Assembly (NCBI GenBank): GCA_002354035.1
Contig: DEKU01000035.1
Coordinates: 1 to 35,197, forward strand
From: Bacteroidales bacterium UBA2714
GTDB lineage: Bacteria > Bacteroidota > Bacteroidia > Bacteroidales > P3
Length of the DNA stretch: 35,197 nt
Direction of reading: 5' to 3'
Shown one piece after another: positions 17,698-24,753 of this stretch. How positions within the stretch are numbered: position 1 is the stretch's first letter; each line of letters begins with the position of its first letter. Under the pieces are notes generated by a model. The model did not search any database, had not been told where the DNA came from, and saw nothing but the letters and a program-made list of their open reading frames with translations. Made by a program: the position numbers and the translations under genes.

Positions 17698-19308
17698 TTA
17701 GAATCCGGGCAGATGGATGAACATGGTGGGCAGGAGAAGGAGGAATCCGATGGCGATGAGTGCCAGGATGAATTTCCAGACCCATTTGACCCATGTGGCA
17801 TAGGGGATTTTGGCCACACCGAGGACGGCAATGAGAACGCCGCTGGTAGGTGTGATCATGTTGGTGAAGCCGTCGCCGAACTGGAATGCGAGGACGGCTG
17901 TCTGGCGGCTGACGCCGATGAGGTCGGAGAACTGGGCCATGATGGGCATGGTGAGGGCGGCTTTGGCGGAGCCGGAGGGCATGATGAGGTTGAGGAGGGT
18001 CTGGAAGATGTACATGACGCCGACTGATGTCACATCGCCGCTGCCGGCCAGGGAGCGGGTGAGGGCATAGAGGAGGGTGTCGATGATTTTGCCGTCGCGG
18101 AGGATGAAGATGATGCCGCTGGCCAGCCCTACCACCAAGGCGGCGGAGAGGATGTCCTTGCAACCGTCGAGGAAGAGTTTGGCTATGTTGTCGGCACTTT
18201 GCTTGTCGGCTACGCCGCTGCATATTCCCATGGCAAGGAAGAGCGTGGATATTTCTTTGACGTACCAGCCATAGCCCAGCACTCCTACGATGAGAAAGCA
18301 GATGGTGAAGAAGAGGATGTCGAGGATGAAGAAGTGGACCGATTTGCGGAGGGCTATGATGCCGGAGAGGATGAACAGGGCCGCGAGGACGGGCATGATG
18401 TGGAGGGTGGCCTCTCCCCCACCCACGGTTATGGGCGTGGAGGGCATGGCAAAGGCGCTATACAGCAGGACAATGGCGATGAGGCCGAATATGACCCAGG
18501 CCGAGGTGGGGGTTGTATAGCTGACGGGGTTTTGCTGTTGTTGCTCGGAACGTTGGCGCCAATGGTTGTCGAGTTTGTAGGTGGGTGATTTTTCGGGATG
18601 GTGTTTCACCCGGTTGGCGTACCAGAGGACGAAGGCGATGCCGATAAGGGTGAGTATGATCCAGCAGAAGAAGCGGTATTCGAGGCCGGAAAAGATGGGG
18701 AGGTCGGCAATTCCCTGTGCAATGCCGATGGTGAAGGGGTTGAGCATGGCCCCGGCAAAGCCTATGTGGGCGGCGACATAGCACATGCAGACGCCTACGA
18801 TGGAGTCGTAGCCCATGGATATTGCTAAGGGTATGAAGATGATGACAAAGGCGATGGTCTCTTCGCTCATGCCAAAAACGGCTCCGAAGAGACTGAACAT
18901 GATCATGATGAGGGAGATGATGATGTTCTCCACTCCCAGCCGTTTGAAGATTTTGTAGCGGTTGAGCCGCAGGACGCGACGAAGGAATGCCATCACGCCT
19001 ACTTCGATGGCGCGGCTGTTGTTGAGGATGTTGAAGGCGCCGCCTACCATGAGGATGAAGATGATGATGTCGGCTTTGTCGACGAAGCCGTCGAAGAGGG
19101 CGGAGAAGACTTGCCAGGTTTGGGGGTTACGCTCGACGTAGCGGAAGGAGTCGTTGCGCACCACTTCGCGGACGGCGGTGGAGCCGTCGGGGTTTTGGAT
19201 GGTGATATTTTCGCGGACAAACTCGCCTGCGGGGACAAACCATGTGCAGACGGCGGCCAGCAGGATGAGCGCAAAGACGATGGTAAAGGTGTGTGGTATT
19301 TTCTTCAC
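17698..19308 (-). CDS. YfcC-family (DcuC/ArcD-like) membrane transporter
   Basis: The 536-residue protein has about 12 hydrophobic helices, starting with MKKIPHTFTIVFALILLAAV and the WFVPAGEF segment that is usual at the start of this family. Other marks are MVGGAFNILNNSRAIEVG, FGMSEETIAFVIIFIPLAIS and the C-terminal VSRQTAVLAFQFGDGFTNMI followed by TPTSG. It belongs with the YfcC group of C4-dicarboxylate or amino-acid carriers; the substrate cannot be read from sequence. It sits between a CYTH gene and the secreted M28 peptidase, 12 bp before the latter, so it may take up or exchange amino acids released by that enzyme. Confidence 0.88.
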   Translation of the reverse strand: MKKIPHTFTIVFALILLAAVCTWFVPAGEFVRENITIQNPDGSTAVREVVRNDSFRYVERNPQTWQVFSALFDGFVDKADIIIFILMVGGAFNILNNSRAIEVGVMAFLRRVLRLNRYKIFKRLGVENIIISLIMIMFSLFGAVFGMSEETIAFVIIFIPLAISMGYDSIVGVCMCYVAAHIGFAGAMLNPFTIGIAQGIADLPIFSGLEYRFFCWIILTLIGIAFVLWYANRVKHHPEKSPTYKLDNHWRQRSEQQQQNPVSYTTPTSAWVIFGLIAIVLLYSAFAMPSTPITVGGGEATLHIMPVLAALFILSGIIALRKSVHFFILDILFFTICFLIVGVLGYGWYVKEISTLFLAMGICSGVADKQSADNIAKLFLDGCKDILSAALVVGLASGIIFILRDGKIIDTLLYALTRSLAGSGDVTSVGVMYIFQTLLNLIMPSGSAKAALTMPIMAQFSDLIGVSRQTAVLAFQFGDGFTNMITPTSGVLIAVLGVAKIPYATWVKWVWKFILALIAIGFLLLLPTMFIHLPGF

Positions 19309-19332
19309 AGGGCTGGGGTTGATTGATGGTGG

Positions 19333-19818
19333 TCAGGGCATGGATGCCAAGAAGCTGTTTCGATAGGTGGGGTCGGCCGACACGTCCTCGCCAAACCAGT
19401 CGGGAGGTATGAAGGTGTTGGCACTTTCGGTGTCGGGGAATTCGACTTCGACCAGCTGAAGGCCTTGGTGACGCCCGTGGAAGATGTCTAACTCGGCGGT
19501 GAGGCCTTGGTGGGAGGGGTTGTGGGTGAGCTGGTAGAGGTCGATGAAGTAGCGTGTTTTTGCCACATGTCCGCTGTCGCATTTGGCCAGGAGGCGCTGG
19601 TAGGTCTGGGCGTTAAGCTTGAATTCTTCTTCGCGGTTGTGGATGGCGGAGGAGTTGAGAACGATTCGTTCTTTGACAGTGAGGATGTAGGAATCCCCCA
19701 TGCGGCGGATGCGCAGCGTGGGGGATGTGCATAGATAGGCTTGCTCTATTTCCAGATGCCTGTATTGGTCAATGTCGGCGGGCAAATGGGATACAAGGTA
19801 TTTGCGTTCTATCTCCAT
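19333..19818 (-). CDS. CYTH-domain triphosphate tunnel protein
   Basis: The 161-residue protein begins MEIERKYLV, the ExExK signature of the CYTH/triphosphate tunnel superfamily (E2, E4, K6). Further family features are the basic-acidic strand pattern LRIRRMGDSYILTVKE, a later AELDIF and LVEVEFPD, and the C-terminal WFGEDVSADPTYRNSFLA, which matches the usual DVTxDxRYxNxxLA ending. Members of this small bacterial type hydrolyse inorganic triphosphate or related compounds; class IV adenylate cyclase activity is also known in the superfamily but is less likely at this size. The start lies 18 bp after the purC stop, so it belongs to the same transcript. Confidence 0.9.
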   Translation of the reverse strand: MEIERKYLVSHLPADIDQYRHLEIEQAYLCTSPTLRIRRMGDSYILTVKERIVLNSSAIHNREEEFKLNAQTYQRLLAKCDSGHVAKTRYFIDLYQLTHNPSHQGLTAELDIFHGRHQGLQLVEVEFPDTESANTFIPPDWFGEDVSADPTYRNSFLASMP

Positions 19819-19836
19819 GGAAGCAGAGCAGGGGGA

Positions 19837-20784
19837 TTAGAGGTGGAGGAGACAGTCGGTTACGTTTCTCTCTATACGCCCTACGATGTCGGCGCAGTCT
19901 TCGGCTTTCAGGAATTTCTCGCCAGTGATGTGTTCGTACAGTTCGATGTAGCGGTCGGTGATGCTGTTGACAATGTCGTCGGTCATTTCGGGGACCTGCT
20001 GGCCTTCTTTGCCCTGGAAACCATTGGCCATGAGCCATTCGCGGACAAACTCCTTGGAGAGTTGGCGTTGGTGTTCGCCTTTGGCCAGACGCTCTTCGTA
20101 GCCTTCGGCATAGAAGTAACGACTGCTGTCGGGGGTGTGGATCTCATCGATGAGGTAGATTTTGCCATCACGTTTGCCAAACTCGTATTTGGTGTCGACA
20201 AGGATGAGTCCTTTTTGGGCTGCGATTTCGGTGCCGCGCTGGAAGAGCGCCAGTGCGTAGTGTTCGAGCTGCTCGTAGTCTTCTTTGGAGACGAGGCCGG
20301 AGCTGATGATTTCCTCGCGGGAGATGTTCTCGTCGTGTCCCTCGTCGGCTTTGGTGGTCGGGGTGAGGATGGGAGTGGGGAATTTTTGGTTTTCGACCAT
20401 GCCTTCGGGCAGGGGGACGCCGCAGAGGGTGCGTGCGCCGGCTTTGTATTCACGCCAGGCGCTGCCAGCCAAGTAGCCACGGACAATCATCTCGACGCGG
20501 AAGCCTTCGCATTTCAGGCCGACGGTGACCATGGGGTCGGGAGTGGCAAGTTTCCAGTTGGGGACGATGTCGGCGGTGGCATCGAGGAATTTGGCTGCTA
20601 TTTGGTTCAGGACTTGGCCTTTGTAAGGGATGCCTTTGGGAAGGACGACGTCGAAGGCACTGATGCGGTCGGAGACGACCATGGCCATGTATTTGTCGTC
20701 GATGTTGTATACGTCGCGGACTTTGCCTACATAGAGGCTTTTTTGTTTGGGGAAAGAGAATTGGGTTTTTACTACTGCTTTCAT
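19837..20784 (-). CDS. purC: SAICAR synthetase (phosphoribosylaminoimidazole-succinocarboxamide synthase)
   Basis: The enzyme joins aspartate to CAIR using ATP in purine synthesis. Conserved segments are YVGKVRDVYNID, VVSDRISAFDVVLPKG, VRGYLAGSAWREYKAG, LVDTKYEFGKRDG and IDEIHTPDSSRYF. At 315 residues it is the longer PurC type seen in Bacteroidota and eukaryotes, not the 237-residue E. coli type. The frame is open to an ATG at 20847, but that would overlap rsmD and add a Pro/Asn/Lys-rich stretch of 21 residues unlike the family, so MKAVVKTQFSFPKQKSLY (start 20784) is chosen. It lies between rsmD and a CYTH gene in a co-directional unit. No other pur gene is present. Confidence 0.95.
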   Translation of the reverse strand: MKAVVKTQFSFPKQKSLYVGKVRDVYNIDDKYMAMVVSDRISAFDVVLPKGIPYKGQVLNQIAAKFLDATADIVPNWKLATPDPMVTVGLKCEGFRVEMIVRGYLAGSAWREYKAGARTLCGVPLPEGMVENQKFPTPILTPTTKADEGHDENISREEIISSGLVSKEDYEQLEHYALALFQRGTEIAAQKGLILVDTKYEFGKRDGKIYLIDEIHTPDSSRYFYAEGYEERLAKGEHQRQLSKEFVREWLMANGFQGKEGQQVPEMTDDIVNSITDRYIELYEHITGEKFLKAEDCADIVGRIERNVTDCLLHL

Positions 20785-20821
20785 GATATTGTCTGGTTTT
20801 TTTCTATTGTCGGGTGGTGGG

Positions 20822-21370
20822 TTAATCTTGGTCGAGTTGTTGGGCAAAGAAGGTGAAGTTTACTTTGCCATAGTTACGGTGTTGCCAGAAGTGGGGATGG
20901 TCTTCGAATTGATATTCACGTGGATGCTCGAGGATGAATATGCCGTCGTCGGTCAGGACGTTGCTGCTGAAGATGATGTCGGGGAGTTGGGCGAGGTTGT
21001 CGAGGGCATAGGGGGGGTCGGCAAAGATGATGTCGAATTTTTTGTAGGCCCGTTTCATGAGGTCGAATACATCGGAGCGGACGGCATGGAGGTTGTTGAC
21101 CCCGAAGTGGGCGGCCGATTGCTTGATGAAGTCGATGCACTGGTTGTTGATGTCGACGGATGTCACTTCCTTGGCACCACGGGATATGAATTCGAGCGAG
21201 ACGGCTCCTGTGCCAGCAAAAAGATCCATGACGGCGGACTCTTCGTAGTCGACATAGTTGTTGAGGATGTTGAAAAGGCTTTCGCGAGCCATGTCGGTGG
21301 TGGGGCGGACGGGCAGGGATGTGGGAGGATTGAGTCGACGGCCTTTGAGTGAACCAGCTATTATGCGCAT
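20822..21370 (-). CDS. rsmD: 16S rRNA (guanine966-N2) methyltransferase
   Basis: The 182-residue protein methylates G966 of 16S rRNA in the small subunit. It starts MRIIAGSLKGRRL, a clear RsmD opening, followed by RPTTDMARESLFNIL. The SAM-binding loop is DLFAGTGA (residues 49-56) and the catalytic motif is FADPPYA (116-122), the N-methyltransferase (D)PPY signature. It follows the DUF3822 gene by 35 bp, a pairing typical of Bacteroidota, and precedes purC by 37 bp. Confidence 0.95.
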   Translation of the reverse strand: MRIIAGSLKGRRLNPPTSLPVRPTTDMARESLFNILNNYVDYEESAVMDLFAGTGAVSLEFISRGAKEVTSVDINNQCIDFIKQSAAHFGVNNLHAVRSDVFDLMKRAYKKFDIIFADPPYALDNLAQLPDIIFSSNVLTDDGIFILEHPREYQFEDHPHFWQHRNYGKVNFTFFAQQLDQD

Positions 21371-21405
21371 GGGGGATATGTTTTAAAAGGTTTTGGTGAG
21401 GATGA

Positions 21406-22230
21406 TCAAGAGAGGATGAGGGTGTGGAGATAGGTGTGAAGGGTTTGGAAATCGGGGTTGAGGAAGGTGAAAGGTGTCCCAGTATGGAGCAAAACGGTAG
21501 GGAAGAAATGTTGCAACTGGGTGTAGAAGTCACGGTCGACAAGTCCGCAGATGGAAAGTTCCAAGTCGGGGGTTTCGAGATGGAGGTGTTTCATGACGCT
21601 GAGGGCATGGTAGAGGGCCTCGTCGTTGTTTTGGGCAGGGAAGCTGTTGGAGAGGAGCAGTCGGCCGTTGTAGAAGGCTTGGATGTCGGCGGCTTGTGGG
21701 CGGACGTGCAGCAGGATGGATGGGTGGCTGGATGTGGCGGAGCGCATCATGGTATCAACCAGGATGGAGTGTTGGCACATGACATCGATTCCGGGCATGG
21801 CTATTTTGAAGGCCAAGACGGTGCTGGTGGGGGCAGTGAAGACGAGGTGGGCGTTGAGCGAGGGCGAGAATGTGCGGAAGATGCCTTGTTCTGGGTCGGG
21901 TTGGCAAACCGTGTTGAGGTACTGGCGGTCGAGACTGGGGTCGTAGAGATGGGCGGGAATCCACACCGATTGCATGGTGGGGATAATGAGTCTCATCTGC
22001 CGGTAGTCCAACGTGTCGCCATCTATGCCTTCAGTTGCCAGCACAAGTTGGACAAGCTGGTCGGGAGGCAGCTGACTGGCGGTTTTGATGTCGCCGACAG
22101 TGAGAAGCAGACGGTCGTTGGTGAATACCGAAAAAGAAAATCCATTTGGCCGAAGACAAATGGATAATCTTTTATCGCTATTAGCCACTGCTCTATCTGT
22201 GGTGATGATATCGGTGACTGTTTGGGGCAT
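21406..22230 (-). CDS. DUF3822 family protein
   Basis: The 274-residue protein has no signal peptide or membrane helix. Motifs such as LSICLRPNGFSFSVF near the N-terminus, LLHVRPQAADIQAFYNGRLL, and FPAQNNDEALYHALSVMKHL match the DUF3822 family, which is found in Bacteroidota almost always beside rsmD. The strand pattern in the N-terminal and middle parts (SICLRP..., LLHVRP...) resembles the actin/hexokinase-type fold. The function is unknown. It starts two bases after the preceding gene, so the two are probably translationally linked. Confidence 0.85.
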   Translation of the reverse strand: MPQTVTDIITTDRAVANSDKRLSICLRPNGFSFSVFTNDRLLLTVGDIKTASQLPPDQLVQLVLATEGIDGDTLDYRQMRLIIPTMQSVWIPAHLYDPSLDRQYLNTVCQPDPEQGIFRTFSPSLNAHLVFTAPTSTVLAFKIAMPGIDVMCQHSILVDTMMRSATSSHPSILLHVRPQAADIQAFYNGRLLLSNSFPAQNNDEALYHALSVMKHLHLETPDLELSICGLVDRDFYTQLQHFFPTVLLHTGTPFTFLNPDFQTLHTYLHTLILS

Positions 22231-22232
22231 TT

Positions 22233-22898
22233 TTATTCAAAGTTACCGTCGGTGATGGTCTGGGTCATGTCGCCCACTTTCCAACCGGTGAAACGCTGGT
22301 TCTGCTCCAGTTCGGCAATTTTGTTGACTACGAGCTGATGGTCCATGTCGGCCAGAAGGTCTTCCATATTGACAAGGCATTCGAAAACGGGCATCTGATA
22401 GCCGCTCTTTTCGATGAAACCAGCTTTGAGGTCGAAATCATATTTCTTATCGCGGGGATAAGGAACATAGCGCAAATTGAGTATCTCCTGGTCGGTGAGA
22501 TTGAATTTACCAGATTTGCGAAGGTTATCGATGGGGTTGACGTATTCGGTCACACGGCTGACGTAACCGGCTTTAATCTGGTCGGTCTCGGTCATCTCGT
22601 TGATATCTACATCTTCGGGGATTTTGTCGTAGTTGATGTTTTTGTTGACAACACGCAGACTGTCCTCGTTCATCAGGCGGTTGAAGAGGGTGTCGAAACT
22701 GCCAGTGTAGCAGCCGTAGGTGTTCTTGTAGGCCTCTTCGAGGGTACGAATGGCTTTGAGTTTCTCGGCGCATGCATCGCGGCGTTTAGTGTACTCGTTG
22801 TCAAACTTCACGGGTTTCATGACACTTAAATAAAGTGCAATTGCTAATCCGATGATGACAACACCCAAAAGGATTTGAATCAAAGTCTTACTTTTCAT
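22233..22898 (-). CDS. One-pass membrane protein, pilin-like N-terminus, unknown function
   Basis: The 221-residue protein has one N-terminal hydrophobic helix (about residues 7-27) followed by a charged region, KRRDACAEKLKAIRTLEEAY, and KNTYGCYTGSFDTLFNRL. That layout, a helix followed by an amphipathic stretch and YG-YTGSFDTL, resembles pseudopilin-type proteins, but there is no prepilin peptidase site. The remainder is a soluble domain with no known family. It is the first gene of the seven-gene leftward unit, has a TATCTTTG box just upstream, and ends two bases before the DUF3822 gene. Its role is unknown. Confidence 0.75.
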   Translation of the reverse strand: MKSKTLIQILLGVVIIGLAIALYLSVMKPVKFDNEYTKRRDACAEKLKAIRTLEEAYKNTYGCYTGSFDTLFNRLMNEDSLRVVNKNINYDKIPEDVDINEMTETDQIKAGYVSRVTEYVNPIDNLRKSGKFNLTDQEILNLRYVPYPRDKKYDFDLKAGFIEKSGYQMPVFECLVNMEDLLADMDHQLVVNKIAELEQNQRFTGWKVGDMTQTITDGNFE

Positions 22899-22931
22899 GA
22901 TATAGTATTGTTTTTATTTTCTATCAATTTG

Positions 22932-22939
22932 CAAAGATA
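22932..22939 (-). promoter_or_regulatory. -7 box of the seven-gene leftward unit
   Basis: On the minus strand this reads TATCTTTG, identical to the -7 boxes of gcvP and gyrA, about 34 bp before the start codon of the first gene. No TTG was found at the -33 position. It would drive the whole set down to the M28 peptidase. Confidence 0.6.
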
Positions 22940-22983
22940 CGAAAAAAGTACGATGTAAATAAAAAAAGTGATGAGTATTTTTT

Positions 22984-24399
22984 CTATTGTTGCTCCTTGT
23001 GGTTGATAATAACTTGACAATTAAAGTTTTCTGAAATCCATTGCGCAAGTTTCTCGGCGCAATAAACTGACCTGTGCTGGCCTCCAGTGCATCCGAAACT
23101 GACGGAAAGATTGCTAAAGTTGCGTTCCAGATATTTGCGGATGGAGGCTCCGACCAGTTGTTGTGTTGCTTTGAGGAATTGCTCGACTTCTGGTTTGTCG
23201 TTGAGGAATTCGATTACCGGTCGGTCTTTCCCAGTATAGCTTTTGTACTGGGGGTAGCGGCCGGGATTGGGCAATGCGCGGCAGTCGAATACATATCCGC
23301 CTCCATTGCCGGAGGGGTCCTGGGGGATGCCTTTTTTGTAGGAAAAGCTGTTGACAGTGACCTTCAGGCCAATGTGGCTGGGTGATGATGTGCTGGTTTG
23401 CTGCTGGATGATTGATTGAAAGACATTGTTGAGGTGTGGCAGTGGGATGGGAAGAGGGTGGTTCTCGATGACAGACCTTAGGTTGTTTACAGCAAGCGGA
23501 ATGCTGGCGAGGAAGTAGTCTTTACGCTCAAAGAGTCCCCGATAGCCGTAGGCTCCCATGGCTTGCATGATGCGGATGAGGACGTAGCCATAATAACGTT
23601 GGCGGAAGTCGTCAATATCGATGGGGGTTAGTGTGGAGAGTCGTTGGACATAGTGGGTGAGCAGTTCTTGTCTTATGGGTTCGGGGATGTTGCTCTTGGA
23701 ACTGTAGAGCAGCGATGCCACGTCATATTGGGCAGCCCCTCTCCTACCCCCTTGGAAATCGATGTAGTAAGGTGTGCCGTCCACCATCATGATGTTGCGT
23801 GACTGGAAGTCGCGATATAGAAAGAAGTGGCAGTCGGTGTCGAGTAGATAGTTTATGATTGTCTGGAAATCATGTTCCAAAAGTTCTTCATCGAAAGGAA
23901 TATGGCTGGGTTTGAGGAAACAGTATTTGAAGTAGTTGAGGTCCCACTGGATGGATTGGGCATCGAAGTCGCTGCGCGGATAAGCATGGCTGAAGTCCAT
24001 GTCTCGCCCTGCAGTTTGCATCGTGGCCAGATCGGACAGTACCTTTTTATAGAGATTCAGCATATCGGTGTCAAATCCTGATCCTGCTCGTTGTTTGTCA
24101 TAGAGGATGGAATAGAGAGTGGTGTCGCCAAGGTCTTGTTGCAGATAGCACTTCTGGTTATCGCTGACGGCATATACTGCTGGCACATTGATGTCTCTTT
24201 CGGCAAGGCTGTGGCTATAGTATATAAAGGCTTCGTTTTCCCGAGTGTCTTCATTCCATGCGGCTATGCAGGTGTGTTTTGGGCCGCATACGCGCCAGTA
24301 GCGGCGTGCACTGCCGTGTGCTCCCAAGGACAATATCTCGGTGGGGAGGGAACCTGTCCAGCTGTGGAATAGATGTTTTATCTCCTCTTCCTGGTTCAT
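22984..24399 (-). CDS. AmgK-like phosphotransferase fused to a RapZ C-terminal domain
   Basis: The 471-residue protein joins two families. Residues about 1-320 are an aminoglycoside-phosphotransferase-type kinase like AmgK (the MurNAc/GlcNAc anomeric kinase of peptidoglycan recycling): LYRDFQSRN at 194-202 with catalytic D197 and N202, then YIDFQGG (DFQ at 214-216) and QYDVASLLY. The usual His of the HxD loop is Tyr195. Residues about 343-467 match the C-terminal half of RapZ: DCRALPNPGRYPQYK and SFGCTGGQHRSVYCAEKLA (GCTGGQHRSV at 436-445). In Enterobacteria that domain binds glucosamine-6-phosphate and small RNAs; the ATPase half of RapZ is absent here. The fusion occurs in other Bacteroidota. 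It follows the bactofilin gene by 9 bp. A role in sensing and phosphorylating cell-wall aminosugars is inferred. Confidence 0.85.
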   Translation of the reverse strand: MNQEEEIKHLFHSWTGSLPTEILSLGAHGSARRYWRVCGPKHTCIAAWNEDTRENEAFIYYSHSLAERDINVPAVYAVSDNQKCYLQQDLGDTTLYSILYDKQRAGSGFDTDMLNLYKKVLSDLATMQTAGRDMDFSHAYPRSDFDAQSIQWDLNYFKYCFLKPSHIPFDEELLEHDFQTIINYLLDTDCHFFLYRDFQSRNIMMVDGTPYYIDFQGGRRGAAQYDVASLLYSSKSNIPEPIRQELLTHYVQRLSTLTPIDIDDFRQRYYGYVLIRIMQAMGAYGYRGLFERKDYFLASIPLAVNNLRSVIENHPLPIPLPHLNNVFQSIIQQQTSTSSPSHIGLKVTVNSFSYKKGIPQDPSGNGGGYVFDCRALPNPGRYPQYKSYTGKDRPVIEFLNDKPEVEQFLKATQQLVGASIRKYLERNFSNLSVSFGCTGGQHRSVYCAEKLAQWISENFNCQVIINHKEQQ

Positions 24400-24408
24400 G
24401 GCTCAGAA

Positions 24409-24753
24409 TCAATCTGACAGTTCGTCGAGCATGTGGCAAGTGCCGGTAAAATAGGCACCGGGTTCGATGGCCAGTTTGTTGGCTACGATATCGCCTTTTA
24501 CTTTTGAGGTTGAGTAGAGGGTAAGGAATTCTTTTACTGACAAGTTGCCGTCGATTGTTCCGATGACATTGGCATTTTGGCACACGACGTTGCCAACAAT
24601 GTGACCCTGCTCGCCGATGACCAGTTTGCCCGTGAGAGTTATGTTGCCCTCCAAAGTTCCGTCCATACGGAAGTCGCCATTGGCCATAATGTCGCCTTTG
24701 ATAGAGGTGCCTACGGTTATCGTGTTAATAAGGCCATTGATATTCTCGCTCAT
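24409..24753 (-). CDS. Bactofilin (polymer-forming cytoskeletal protein)
   Basis: The 114-residue protein is one bactofilin domain with short tails. Repeated turns of the right-handed beta helix are visible: TSIKGDIMANGDFRMDGTLE, GNITLTGKLVIGEQGHIVGN and VVCQNANVIGTIDGNLSV. Bactofilins assemble into filaments without nucleotide at the cytoplasmic face of the inner membrane and position cell-wall enzymes or secretion gear. There is no membrane helix, and the N-terminal tail is short, so partner proteins would have to supply any membrane attachment. It overlaps the end of the SprE/PorW-like gene by four bases and lies 9 bp before the kinase-RapZ gene. Confidence 0.93.
   Translation of the reverse strand: MSENINGLINTITVGTSIKGDIMANGDFRMDGTLEGNITLTGKLVIGEQGHIVGNVVCQNANVIGTIDGNLSVKEFLTLYSTSKVKGDIVANKLAIEPGAYFTGTCHMLDELSD

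Noticed and set aside
20785..20847. ATG at 20847 as the purC start
   Set aside because: It would overlap the rsmD end and add 21 residues unlike other PurC proteins; the MKAVVKTQFSF start fits the family.
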